A stretch of 64,000 bases of DNA from Neckera pumila. Its lineage: Eukaryota; Streptophyta; Bryopsida; Hypnales; Neckeraceae. Every line of letters begins with the position of its first letter. Position 1 is the stretch's first letter. Shown piece after piece: positions 13,109-25,200 of the stretch. The position numbers and the translations under genes were made by a program. Location: positions 744,001-808,000 of the forward strand of contig OZ018415.1 of assembly GCA_963969595.1 (NCBI GenBank), given 5' to 3'. The notes under the pieces are model-generated. The model had not been told where the DNA came from, made no database searches, and was given only the letters and a program-made list of their open reading frames with translations.

Positions 13109-14375
13109 TATAGTCCCGTCCGAAAAGTCTTTGCACCCCCCTTCGAGTTGTGAACAGTAGTGAGTTAGGGAGAGATGGCGGCGAGGAGACAAGATTTGAG
13201 TGAGCGTGAAGAGTTGAATCTGAAGGTTTACACCCTTTGCAAGCATATAGGTTGGGGTTATGGGAAGATTGCGAGCGAATTAGGGTTGTCAAAGTCACGA
13301 GTCAAGGATGTTGTGAAGAGAGGTGATGAGCTTGGGGGTGACGTGAAGGATGCTGCGCGCTCTAGACGCCCCTCGAAACTCACGAAGGCAAAGAAAAAGA
13401 AGGTTTTAGAAGTCGTCAACGAGAATCCGAGGTTGAATCTTCAAGAGATCACCAATACTACCGATGTTGGGCTCGGCCATTCCAATGTTGGCAAAATCCT
13501 CAAAGAGTCTGGGTTTTGTCTCAAGATTCCGAGGAAGAAGCCCTTTTGGAGACTTGGACAGAAGTAGAAGCGTAAGGAGTTTGTACAGAGGCAACGCCAG
13601 TGGGATTCACAGCAATGGGGATGAGTGGCATTCATTGACGAAGCGACAATTGAGTACGAACCTTCACCAGCTAGGAAGAAAGTGCATGTGAGACCTAGAG
13701 AAGAGTTGTGCGAGAAGAATTTGAAGCCAAATTTTAAGTCAGAGAGAACCAATGTTGGAGTTTTCACATGCATAGCAAAAGGTAACCATACAAGATTGAT
13801 TTTGGTGAGGAAGAAGACTGAGATGGAGCAAAGAAGTCCTCGGGATAAATTGGGCCTCAATGCTTTGTGAGATCCATGAACCTCATGTAATTCCTTTCAT
13901 TCAAAGTCTATGCAATAACCCTAATCATATCTACCTTGCAGCTAATGGAGCAACTTGGCATCACGAAAACAAAAAACTTCAAGAGGATTGTGGCTATCTA
14001 CAACTCTCGTAGCCACCCAACTCACCAGACCTCAATCCAATTGAGAATTTGTGGTTGCTCTTGAAATGGCGACTCAAAAAACGTTTCTCAGGAACATCGC
14101 CCACATAACGCTTCTCAATTGTTTGCTACCGCACAAGAAGAATGGGAGCAGATTGATCAGGGCACTGTTGACAATTTCATAGATTTGATGCCTCGCAGAA
14201 TTCAAGCTATAATTGACATAGATGGAAGTCATACAAAGTGGTAGTATAGTTTAGGGTTTCCTCCACATTGTGTGTGAGTCTCAAAAGTTGTTTCTTTCAT
14301 TTTTGATTTTAAGAGCTACACAATTGAACACTTCAGGTTTCAGCTTGGGGTGCGGAGACTTTTCAAACAGGATTG
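13109..14375 (+). mobile_element. Degenerate Tc1-like DNA transposon
   Basis: Imperfect terminal inverted repeats, with GAAAAGTCT and GCACCCC in both ends (about 13113-13140 and 14347-14373), flank a broken transposase. A TA dinucleotide flanks each end (13107-13108 and 14376-14377), as expected for Tc1/mariner elements. The flanks join into a sequence resembling 34530-34570, a paralogous empty site, which supports the exact limits. Confidence 0.8.
13175..14244 (+). pseudogene. Tc1-like transposase pseudogene
   Basis: The family cuts and pastes the element using a DDE nuclease. The intact N-terminal frame (13175-13567, 130 codons) has a helix-turn-helix region, with SELGLSKSRVKDVV near residues 36-49, and a second HTH-like segment. 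The remainder continues in other frames. FIDEATIEY near 13627 holds the first catalytic Asp. The second Asp position reads Asn (AANGATWHH, near 13940). NSPDLNPIENLW near 14020 holds the final Glu. A stop codon precedes that last motif, and further frame changes occur near 13567 and 13870. The spacing of the second and third catalytic positions is 32 codons, near the DD34E type. The enzyme must be inactive. The NPIENLW type differs from the usual DD39D plant mariners. Confidence 0.82.
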
Positions 14376-14377
14376 TA

Positions 14378-14720
14378 CATCTCCAAAATCAATATGTGCA
14401 TCTATTGAAGAAACAATTTTTGAACATCTACCAAAAAAAGCTTTGACCCTTTATAATTTTTGCATACAACATCCAAATAATAGTAAATAGGCACAATAGC
14501 AAAAATTGGAGGTTTTCAAAGCACCCACCTTAAATGTGGGAGTGATAAGCTTAACCTGGAGCACAAAGATCCCACGGCAATAGGAAACAATCTTCTCCCT
14601 CCTTGCCGGTGTCACTAGAAGTGAAGTGTTCCATAGAGAGTTTGGAATAGTAAGAGTCACTAAGGGGCACAACACTTTGTATCAAAGTAGGATTGCCTTC
14701 ACTAACATTCAATATGCTTT
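14378..14720. repeat. Dispersed repeat interrupted by the Tc1-like element
   Basis: CATCTCCAAAATCAATATG and following blocks (GAAGAAAC, CTTTGA-CCTT, TTTTGCAT) recur at 34547-34665. The sequence left of the transposon (about 13050-13106) matches 34490-34540. Together they form one dispersed repeat split by the transposon. No coding capacity is seen. Confidence 0.6.
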
Positions 14721-16226
14721 CACTTCTATGTGATTAGGAAAAACTACATTTTAGGAGTAGCTTTGCTTTGCTATCAAACTAAACTAAATTAGAAAGTTCA
14801 AGTATAATATTAAAAGTAAAGTTTGTAAAATTTAGAAACTTGCCTCCCCAACTTTGCATAAGCTTCCTCCAAAGATTTTGCAAGCCAACAATTCTTACTC
14901 ACCTCTTGCAATTGTTGCATACTTCCATATAGAACTCCAATTTATTTGGTCTTCTAAGCAAAGTTTGGCCAATTCTCAGTGCATTGAAGCCCGCCCTTAT
15001 TAGAGTGTACATACAAGGTAGACTAATCCAATTCCATTCGCTATCCAATTCCATCGTCCCACTTTTGGCTCCAATTTCATCCGAAAAAACATTCGAATTT
15101 GTTCATTGTTTGACAAAATCATTGCATTAATGCTAACAAGGGGTAACGTGTCAATTATTTAATGGTGAGTATTTAAATACTATTGGATACATAGAAAGTC
15201 GATTACTAATAGATTGTTTATAAAATGTTTATGACTCCACTCTATGAGTGATTTTGTAATTTAAAGATAGACTACTTCAAAAATTCATTAAAATTACAAT
15301 TTTAATCGAAAAATTAAATTTCCACTTGGGTTTGATTTGTGACACAAGTGCACACCTCTGAAAAATATGTGCCCTTGTTGGAGTTGGCCCCAAGATATTC
15401 AGATTGCAAATCAGGGGGGAAATAGGCTTGGTTACCTTGAATACTATAGATAAGAAATGCATTTCAATCAGAAGGTTTTTTTTAGCAAAATTTCTTTCAA
15501 AAGTGATTATTTTTTCTCCGGGAATTTTTGGCAAAATAATCTTGCTTTCTAGTAGATGAAATCAATAATTTGCTACAAAATCTTGGGATGGTATTGCTCA
15601 AATTTGGATGAATGTACATAATTTTGGATGAATAACTAAAATTTCATCCATAGATTGCAAATTTCATCCATTTTCATAGATGTAAATAACTTCATCCTTC
15701 TAGAGATAGACTTTCTGCACTGCCTAAAATAAATGTAAAAAACAACAACTAATCTCAATCCTGGAACCTCCATACTGTGCAGTAGCCTTCAGTTTGCCTT
15801 TGGTCTTTTAGACATGGCATCTTCAAAAGCATTCCTACTCTAAGTGACAATAATCCTATCAATTTGATTCTTGTAATTCATCTATGAAATGCATCCAGTA
15901 TTGCAAAATTGATTGTTAGTGAATTAATAAAAATGACTTTATTAATTCAGCCAATTTCAGCATTGTAGTATCTAATTTGAGTCTCACCCTTGGAATCAAT
16001 GTCTGACTACTAAGTATTAGATTTTCTGTTGGAGGCTAATTGAATTTTGCAATGTGCATTTATTGACTTCCTATCATGGAAAGATTAATCCACCCTATTT
16101 TGTAATTGCATTGTCATGTCCTGTCAGTCAGGCAAATCCAAACTAAACACATTAATTCCATTGTACATTTCTGATCCACCACTTCCTACAATCTAATAGA
16201 AAACAATACCTGTAAATTAGCTACTA
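14721..16226. other. AT-rich intergenic DNA, no gene
   Basis: I see no coding exon here. Several TTCATCCA motifs occur in both orientations around 15598-15700. Similar clusters recur near 18280-18375, 27420-27500 and 35280-35330, but no element borders could be drawn. Confidence 0.5.
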
Positions 16227-16291
16227 ATGGTGTTGAATATACCACACCATCTCATCTGCTGGATGAGATGGTGTAATATATTCAACACCAT
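16227..16291. repeat. Near-perfect 30-bp palindrome with 5-base loop
   Basis: Arms 16227-16256 and 16262-16291 pair with two mismatches around the loop TGCTG. It may be a very short fold-back element or a structured RNA. Nothing links it to a gene. Confidence 0.6.
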
Positions 16292-16319
16292 TTTGTTGGA
16301 TGGAAGGCAACCCACAGGG

Positions 16320-16572
16320 TCGAGCTTATAGTTGTATGACGGGCCTCTTATGGAGGTAAAGCCCAGGGTGAATGTAAAAAAAAAGACCCCTATTTTGTGC
16401 CATCTTTGTTCAATTGTTAAGACCTCTCTTAGCTAATTTGGGGCTTCTAATTGCAAATATGAACTCAGAATTTCATGCCTTGCAAATAAAATGTTCCTGC
16501 GTTTTTTCCAAGGATAAAACGGGGGGGCAAAACAGCCTCTAGAAGAGGCTTGTCATACACCTATAAGCTCGA
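16320..16572. mobile_element. MITE with 30-bp terminal inverted repeats
   Basis: Both ends start TCGAGCTTATAG and agree over about 30 bases with three mismatches. The interior (about 16370-16530) resembles 37873-38040 in inverted-repeat arm 1, with shared blocks such as GTAAAAAAAAAG, TGTGCCAT, TGATTGCAAATA-like and TTTTTCC-GGATAA. It is non-autonomous, with no coding capacity. Confidence 0.68.
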
Positions 16573-16589
16573 CTAGCTCACAGAGCTAC

Positions 16590-16729
16590 TAAGGTAGGCG
16601 CACCCACTCTCATTCGTTTACCACATTCTGATAGTATGTAGCGAAGGCTCAAATTTTCTTTCCGGAATGTAAAGCGCAGACATGACAACGAAATCAAGTA
16701 CATGGATGGGAATAAGTGTGCCTACCTTA
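16590..16729. mobile_element. MITE, TAAGGTAGG family, copy 1
   Basis: The 140-bp element has ends TAAGGTAGGCGCACCCA and an inverted counterpart closing with GTGCCTACCTTA. The interior matches 21083-21224 in reverse orientation, including GACATGACAACG and a TTTTCTTTCC block. TA-rich ends suggest a mariner-like origin. Confidence 0.72.
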
Positions 16730-18579
16730 GGTTTTGTTTCCATGGGAGCTGGATTTGGAGGCCCCCATCCAGGGTTTCTACGGGCAGGATTTCCCAAAAT
16801 CCCAAAATCTTCATGTTGCGGACAACACAGAAAAAAGGGTCCAGCCAGATGTCCAGAACCTCCAACGTTGTTTGCGCGTTTTGCAGCGCTGGAGGCCTGG
16901 AGGTCCAGTTCTGGACCCCCTCCGGGCCCCATGGAAACGTGCTTACTGAATGTTATCACTCGTCTGCTCGTCTCTCGTGGCAGCAGTATCTCCACGTAGG
17001 ATTTCCAAGGGTCTCCCCCAAACGCCGTAGTTGGCACTCCCGACCCGTCTTTCCATCGTCGATGTGACTTCAGCCCTGCCTTCCATTCCTTGCATCCGTC
17101 CATCACCCGAGCAAAGCTCGGTGCTACTACTGACGCCATAGCCACACCCCCTTTTACGAAAGCACCTTCCCCTCCAAACCCTCACGTCACCGATACATTA
17201 CATTCCTTGGAGACGACGAGCCTGACTGCTCTGTCTGTCTGTGCCGTGCTCCGCTCCGCATTCGGAGCATCGCTCAGTTCGCTTCAATCCAGCTTCCGAT
17301 TTCATGGATTGAGCCTCTCGTGGGGAGAATCGACGCGGCCGTGCTCGCTTCAGCCCTTCCTTCGAACGTCTCGTGAGTAGTCGTGCTGGATTTTATACTC
17401 ATGGAATTTGGATTGACCCTTTGATTTGCCGTTTTCTTGGTCGTGGTCTGCATTTTCTTCAGCTATTTGAGCACCGCGTTGGGAATTTTAGTGTTCGAGT
17501 CCTCTGGCGAGATTTGTGCATTTTAGGTCGATCTTGGAGATTCTATGTCGATGGATTTCTTGTGCATTGAATCGTGCTTTTTCTGGCATATGCAAATTTG
17601 AAAGAGTGATTTGCCGTTGTTTTACTGGTGGTCCGCATTTTAGAGCTGTTAGAGCATCGTGTGGTAATGCGTTGGCCGTGTTAGTTTTATTGTATGCCTT
17701 TGCGAGATGTTTGTATGTGTAGGGGTTTGGGTTGGTGAAGCATTTTAGGTCATGTTTTGATTTTGTTTTGATCAATTGGATGGAATGGAGGTTTCTGAGA
17801 TTGGCGGGGATTTGCCCTGCGTTGGTTCTATTGAAGCTCAGCAAACTGGTCGATGCAGTTACATTGTAATAAAAGACGTCGTTTTGAGGGACATTGGCCA
17901 GATATTTTTCGTTCTAACCATAATCTTTGGTTATCATGCTGTCAGTATCTACCTGCTGGTTATCGCCGATTTTGCGCTAGTTGGGAGAGGGTATTTTGAA
18001 AACATTCTATTTTTGGCGTCTGAATGAAGAATATTAGAATGCATAGCAGTTTGATCGAACGAATAAATTCTGTTTTTTTGGGTTATCCTGTGATGATCAC
18101 ATTTAGTTGCAGAAAAGGCATTTTCTTTGCTCTTAATCACAACAGTCTAATAGTTGTAGAAGATTCTCGTAGGACTTTGTTTGGAGAAGAATGCCTGCTT
18201 AGGTCTCGAATCAGGGCTTTTTTTTTCATTTTTTATGAAGTGCCAAAGTGGCGATATAAAATGTAACTCCAAATTTCAACATTCATCCACATTTTAGATA
18301 GAAAATATCACATTAGCACATATCACATGTCCATAATTTTGTTTTCATCCACAATCTGGCAATTTCATCCAAGATTTTTTTTAATTCAAAATTTTGCAAT
18401 CTGGCACCAGAAAGCCAAAAAAAAAAAGCCCTGGTCGGAATAAGTACCGTCCCATACCAGAAGTCATGGTTATCACTTGAATTGTGACTATTCTGATTGT
18501 TTGGATGGCCATGTGTAATCATGGTCCAGACTGACTGTTGATAGTGCATTCTTAGAATTCAGGAGTGCAGAAGGATACC
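16730..18579 (+). promoter_or_regulatory. Probable CPP1 promoter, 5' leader and leader intron
   Basis: The DNA becomes GC-richer from about 16730 to 17390 and then AT-rich again. A good donor (CTCGTGAGTAG, near 17370) and an acceptor just before the CPP1 start (GAGTGCAG, near 18570) suggest a spliced 5' leader. This is inference only. Open frames of up to 175 codons on both strands between 16618 and 17145 show no recognisable domain. Confidence 0.35.
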
Positions 18580-20157
18580 ATGGCACCAGTAACGTGTTTT
18601 CAATCTCAAGCTTTGTCATCGTGCCTTAAACAACAGGTTTGTTAACTTCTGGTATATGACTTTGTTTCTTTTGATTTGCATTGTAGTTCTGGTGATAAAC
18701 AAATGCCGGTTTGCTTTGTTCTGCTATTATATGGAGTGAATATCAATTTTCGACATTTTTGGAAGTTGTTTGGATATATTTTTTGTTGATAAACTTTCTC
18801 GTCGGATACAACAAGAGTTCAGCAATGTTTGCTTTGCAGGCGGTCTTATGCAGGGAGTCCCCATCGTGTTCTCTCCGTCCATTTCTAGTTCCGTCCATCA
18901 GTTCCTCTCTGTCTTCCTTTTTGGCTGCTCCGAGTCCGACCTCATCATCACTATTTCTGAAACGTCTTTCGTATGGAACTTATTTGTTCGCACGGCAGTC
19001 AAACATTCCTAGTCATGCCAAGAGTGGGTCCTCTTTCCGCAAATTGCTGCAAAGACTCTCGGTGAGATCAGCTCACTCGGAGAATGGTGTCTGGAAGTTA
19101 GCAGGCGAAAATGGTCAACAGAAACGGCGTGTAATAGCAAAAGCTAATGACTCAACAGCAGATGAACCTCAGTCTTCAGAGATGTCTCTGGAGAATGCAT
19201 TGAAGCTGCTTGGAGTTGGAGAAGGTGCATCCTTTGAAGAGATACTGAAAGCTAAGAAGGTGATGATGGACAGGAGTGTTGGTGACCAAGAACAAGTCAT
19301 GCAGGTCAGCATTTGTGGGTTCTGTTGCGGAACCTTTATTTTAGTCGTAATTTTATTGCTGTTTCAACAATTTACAGATGTTGTGGCTATGATTTGCTTG
19401 CAGGTTGAGGCAGCATATGATATGCTATTGATGCAAAGTCTGTCACAGCGGCGATCTGGAAAAGTTGTTAACAGTGCTGTTCGTTATGCTGACGTTCGAA
19501 AGCCTAAGTCTTCTTCTTCCGGTGTTGGACCAGAATGGATGCAGAAGGCCTTGAAGAGTGCACCTGTCTCTGTTCAGACTCCTTCAACTTCGGAACTTGG
19601 CACTCAATCAGCACTATTTGCAGCTTTGATTATTTGGACTTTCGCAACTGGAATCATGTCTTCCTCGAATCAGGGAGCAGCTACTGGTCAGGATACACCA
19701 GGGTTTATATTGGCTATTGGATTCGGTCTTTCTATTTTCTTCTTAAGGAAGCAAAATATCAAATTAGGTGAGGCTCTTCGAGTGACAATCTGCCTGGAGT
19801 GTTCATTATGCTTACCCTGCTTTCACATTATTACTGACGAATTCTTTTGACCGCACTTGATGTTTGGAGTCTTGTTCCTCAAATTAATTGAAACCATGAA
19901 ACTGTCAATGCTCCCTCTGCTATTATTTGATCTGCATACACCAACAAAGATTCACATTTTGATTTCTTGTCATGTCTTCAGGAAAAGCATCTCTTATCAC
20001 GATTGGAGGGTTAGTGTCAGGAGCCTTGCTCGGTGGACTAGTGGAGTCTTGGCTCCGTGTAGACATTGTTCCAGTATTGGGAATTGGATCACCTGCGATT
20101 GTTGTCAGTGAGTTTGTGCTGTTCTCCCTGTGGCTCAGCTCTTTGTATTTGAGGTGA
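18580..20157 (+). CDS. CPP1: CPP1, chloroplast chaperone-like protein of POR1
   Basis: This is a DUF3353 protein. In angiosperms CPP1 is a J-like thylakoid/envelope protein that stabilises protochlorophyllide oxidoreductase and so supports chlorophyll synthesis. Exons are 18580-18636, 18840-19304, 19404-19767 and 19982-20157, giving 353 residues. The first ~130 residues are rich in Ser, Arg and Leu and poor in acidic residues, as in a plastid transit peptide. The J-like domain (ENALKLLGV, AYDMLLMQSL) spans about 134-200 and lacks an HPD motif, as in the family. SVQTPSTSELG and three or four hydrophobic segments follow, with GLVSGALLGG near the fourth-exon start, ending SLYLR. The start ATG 18580 was chosen because its short exon joins in phase to exon 2; a frame open from 18711 only reads through the intron. 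The protein is longer than the usual ~260 residues because of the leader. Confidence 0.92.
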
Positions 20158-21082
20158 TAAATGCCATCTCTCACTGCATTGTGCTCCGTCAGCAGTCAGC
20201 GCATGTTTGAGATCAGTTGAGCATGTCTGATGTAAACAGTGAACAGTGACATGCGACCATTGTAAAGCCTTGAGAAACAGAGGAAATCATAAATATTGTG
20301 TAGATTCACTGAAGTACAGAGATTTGGCTGTGCAGATCATTTTTTTCTTTGTAGACTATCCCCACCTATCTAATATCATGTATTCTATGCTTGAAATTCT
20401 AACCTTGAGAATTATGGTGCAAACAGATTTTGACATTCTTGTTACTTGTGAGATGTACTTTATGTTTTCTTCATGCAGGATCTTGTCGAGCACTGGAATG
20501 TCTAATGTGTGCTAGTGTACTGAGATATACACAGCAGTTTTTGAAGTTCTCTTCGTTGAACAGAGATCGATTTGACAACACAGGGACTTCAAACACTTTT
20601 AAGTTATTTCAATTGGAGACTAAGTTAAACTCGGGTAAGCTAAGTAATCCGGATTTGTCTCAAATGCAATCCTATAAAGTCCCGTGCCACGTGTCCTGCG
20701 TTTAGTAATTCTTTTATACCCTGTGAAAGGCTGTAAAGGCAAGGATATGTAGCATACTCACAGAACAACAGTTGTCAGCTGTGTTGGTTAGCACGTCGGC
20801 GGCTCAGTCAGGAGAATATCCGAGTGACTGCATGAGTGGAACACAAAAGCCATGAAGTTACAGGAGTGGGTGGCACATTCTGAAAAAAATTGAGTACAAG
20901 TGAATTACATGTAACATAGAAGTATTTTAAAAAACCCAACTCTGTCCGATAGGGACCTTTCGGAAGTGTCGTTGTGGAATGTTTGTAATTCTACATATGG
21001 TGCAACATGGTTGTAAGTTGGGGATAGTTCTATTCTACTTTATGTGTACAAGAAAAATGTAAGTTTGGTCGTCTCTCTATAA
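20158..21082. other. Downstream flank of CPP1
   Basis: This probably contains the CPP1 3' untranslated region and then intergenic DNA. No convincing exon was seen. Confidence 0.45.
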
Positions 21083-21224
21083 TAAGGTAGGTACACCCAT
21101 TTCCGTCTGTGTATCTCATTCCGTTGTCATGTCTAAATGCAGTACACTTTGGAAAGAAAATCTGAGCCTTAGCTATATACTCACAAAATATGGTAAACTA
21201 ATGGGAGTGGGTGTGTCTACCTTA
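21083..21224. mobile_element. MITE, TAAGGTAGG family, copy 2
   Basis: The 142-bp element begins TAAGGTAGGTACACCCA and ends with the inverted TGTGTCTACCTTA. It is the same family as 16590-16729, inserted in the opposite orientation. Confidence 0.72.
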
Positions 21225-23004
21225 CGACTTATGATAGCCAACCCATTTTTTATCACCCCCCATTTGGGTAGTGTAGGGTATTTTCTTTACATGTTGGTTG
21301 GAAATAGGACCTATATGACCAATATATATGACTACATGGGATGAATAGAATCTTCACCTACAAAATTCAAGGTAATTTTGTTTTGGCAAATAAAATTGTG
21401 AAAAATTTATAAAATCTTTCTAAAATCTATTTTTGTACAATAGAAAATTTTCCCACTCAACATATCCATACTTGAGATACAATTGCTTAAGTGGTTGGAA
21501 AATGGATCAGCTACCTTAGAAAATTGCTTGCACTCAATCTTGGACATTCATGATCAATCTATTACAATTGGTGATAGATTTTAGCATTTGATTTGTTGGA
21601 TACATCAAAATCATGAGACCAAATATCTTTTTAATTGCAAAAAACTTCCAAAAAGTTATAGAATTTAATTTGATTCCAATGATTGTAAAATCATCATTTT
21701 CTCCAATGCTCCTTTGCTATATGGTCAAGCTTAGATTATGAGTTCAGTTTAGTCTTCTAAATTATACTGGGGTTTCAAAGTAATATTTTGGGGTTTCAAA
21801 GTAATATTTTGTTCTGTGACACTATAGGTGAGCTACCATTGTGGAAAATCTCTATCAATTTTTTCAATAAATAACAATTAATATATTTATTGACTAATAA
21901 GTGAAAATAAATTGATAGAAATTTTAAAAATTAATGAATTTGAAATTTCTTGAAGAGATAAAAATAGCTATAAAGAATAGTTTGAAAAAAATTTCAAATA
22001 ATTGTTTTTTGTTGTTACATCCGCAACACCATTTCCAATACCTTCATTCAAATCACTACAATCAAATTGTATATTTTATTTTTATTTTCATCAAATTGAA
22101 AGATAAGATTTTGATAATTATATATTTGAATAAAGAATTATTTTATAAATAATGATATGAATTGTAGGTGAAAAAATCAAATTATTGTGATTTTTGAAGT
22201 ATAATGAATAGATAAATTTTTTATCAGCTAGATTATATAATGGAATAATTTCAAATTGTGACCAAAAGTGAAGATTAGAATGAGAAACAATATTTTGAAG
22301 TTTGAATTTACAAAATCATTTTAATGAAATACATACAAATAAAATATAATATATACAAATATATACACAAATATAACGTACGTGACACTTATGAAAATTA
22401 ATCTCGATAATATGCAACATTTATAAAAGTAACAATTTACAAGACTTCAAATTCAATGTATAACATGTACAAAAATGAAGGATGAAAGCCCAAAAATATA
22501 AGTCATCATTCATCTAAGGTGGTTGAAAGAAAGAATCTATAGTAGTTTGATGAATTTTTTCTACACAACAAGATTGTACTTGCTTTTAAAGTATTTAGAA
22601 ACTCTTGATGAAGTGTATGACGTCATGAAGTCTTTGCTCCAAAAAATTCTTGAAGCCTCGAGTACACTCTCAGCATCTTTGAATCCCACTATTTTTTTCA
22701 ACTTTATTACAATTACTTATAACTTTATTACTCATCAAAGTCAAATCAATCATGTAGATAGGGAGCTAAACATTTCATATTACTAAACACTTGATAGTAT
22801 ATAATTACAAGAGTGCAGATCTCCATAAGTTATATGAGATTTTAACCCTTATAGAAGTAACACTAATGAATATAAAAATAAAACGTATTTTCTAATTTTA
22901 AATCAAAACTAGAAATGGATATGGTACTTGAAAGTTAAAACCAAATTTGACCAAGGAGTATCAATCCATGTTGAAGATGCGGGGATCCTAAAAGGATTAA
23001 CTAT

Positions 23005-24022
23005 TTAACACCTAAAGTTTCATGACTATGTAATCACCAAAAACGCTCCAAAACTGCCATTTCTAATACAATTACCAAATTTTTGGAAAAAAACAATTTT
23101 TGACACATATAACCGCAAGATCCTGTAGTGTGATATTTTGAAAACATGTGGTAAAAATTTCAGAAAATTCCACCGTGTGGATCATAAGATATAAGCATTC
23201 AAAGTCTTGAAAACCATTTTTTCAGTCCTGCGAAAAATCGGGCAACTGCACTTTGCAAGCTCACTTTTCAATGAAAAAAATGCCATTAGATGTTTTTCAA
23301 CTCCTTTGAAGGGTTGTGAGTTCCCCGGGCTGGGGGTTGGGAGAACAGCCTCATAGCAGTTTGCAGCTGCTGCGTGACGTGGCTGAGAGACTGCCATGTC
23401 ACTAAATAAATAAATAAATTTTGTTTTTTTTTGCATTTTAGATTTTTCAAAAAAAAAAATCTCAAAAAAAAATAAAAAATCTGACAGCGGACGTTCTTGA
23501 TTTGCCAATGAAACAGCGTCGGGGGAGCAAGCCTGAAACGGCCCTTTAGTCCCCCAAATCTCGTCTAATGCGATAAATTAAATCTACATCCTAGGATTTT
23601 TTTTTTTTTCTAAAAATATTGAAAATTGAGTTAAATAAACAACTTTAAAGTTTTTTTTAGAGTAAACAATCCATAACTGCTTGCAAACCAAAAACTCTCA
23701 TAACTTTTGACTCATTGATTGAAATGGAATGACTCAAAGCTTTTTAAGTATAGCGAAATGTAGGAAACTTTTTTTTATTAAATCCGGAAAAAATGATTTT
23801 TTTTTATCTACCCAAACTGCCTAGTTACAAAAAAAAATAACATATTAGGTTACAACTTTTGACTCGTATTTTGAAATATCATGAAACTTGGTACACATGA
23901 AGATATTCCTTGTCACCACCTTTTATTAAAATTTCAACTCAAATATGGATATCTCTAGTCACATGTACCTGCCCAAAATTTCTATACGTCCAAAAAACGC
24001 ATGTTGGTCCTTTAGGGGTTAA
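23005..24022. mobile_element. Possible TTAA-flanked element, left end degenerate
   Basis: The right end is clear (GGTCCTTTAGGGG followed by TTAA, 24008-24022). The proposed left end, TTAA then CACCTAAAG at 23005, matches only nine bases. Interior phrases such as CATAACTTTTGACTCATTGA resemble the related elements at 25.2 and 54.5 kb. Confidence 0.45.
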
Positions 24023-25200
24023 TCAGTTACAAACTATTAGACTTTTTCAATTTATCATTTCAACAATGTATTGACCCAGACTTTCCAAGAAAGTGCATTT
24101 TGGACTATAACTTTTGCTTAATACTTCCAAAGAATGCAAGATTTACATCTAAGGTATTTAGGACAATTCTATACCTTGTCTACATTTTTCTATGTAGTTT
24201 CTATTTACAAATATCCTTTTATTGGATGTCTACTTTTGCAAGTTTCTTTCTATTCACTATCGTTAGAAATCTCAAAAAGAAACTTATCTAATAACATTTC
24301 ATATATTGATGACATATTGATGACAAAATTAAAAAATCTTTGCCATGCTACTATGTTTAAAGTAATATTTCTATTAATGTATGATCAAAGATTTCTTCTT
24401 CTTGAAATATAATCAGTTGATTGGAAATCCCTTCAAGCTTGAGAAGTTGGCCAATTTATTTATTTATTAATTAATCTTTTATTAATCTCTAAAAATTAAA
24501 ACACCAAAAAATTCATATTCTAAAAAAATTGTTTCTGTCCATCATTTTTGAAGAATTATTTTAGGTGAGAATATTAAAATAAATCATTTCTAGAATTTGT
24601 TCTAAAATAATTAAACAAAACCTCAAAGTATTGATGAGTTTCATCAATTTAAAAAAAATTGTAACTTGACAAACTCAAACTAGACATATCATGGATCACA
24701 TTAGAAAAGAAAATACAACAGTATCACATATAGATTGAAAGATTATAACTTGTTTGGTGATAAATGTGAAAATACTGAAAGTAATTTGAAGTCTATCAAT
24801 CAGTTTTTTACATCAATCTCAAATCTAAATTGAGGTTGAAAGATATGACATGTATTATCCCTATCAATTTATGGCTTCTCAAAATCTACCGTGCAATTTT
24901 TTTGAATGAATTTTTAATGTGATTTTTCTTCCAAGATTCAATGTATTTGAGGCTCATTTCCAAGAGCCATCAATACTTGAATATTGAGATTTGCAATGGA
25001 AACTCTTGCGCAAAATATAGAATAGAATATTTGTAAACATTTTTTTTTCAAAACCAGATTTTTGATATTAGGATAGATTTTTAAATGTGTTTTTCCAAAA
25101 AAGAAAATACCAAAAAGTAGTGATTTGATCAGATTTTATTGAACTTCAAAGTTTTTTCAACACCAGAATTTTGTGCTTTGGGCATTTTGATGTTAATTCC

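Noticed and set aside
16618..17145. 175-codon minus-strand frame and overlapping plus-strand frames
   Set aside because: The region is GC-rich probable promoter DNA and overlaps a MITE end. No motif or splice structure supports a protein.
18711..19850. Single 379-codon frame as the CPP1 protein
   Set aside because: It reads through two introns (18637-18839 and 19305-19403) and runs past the donor at 19768. The spliced model matches the family, including the C-terminus in exon 4.
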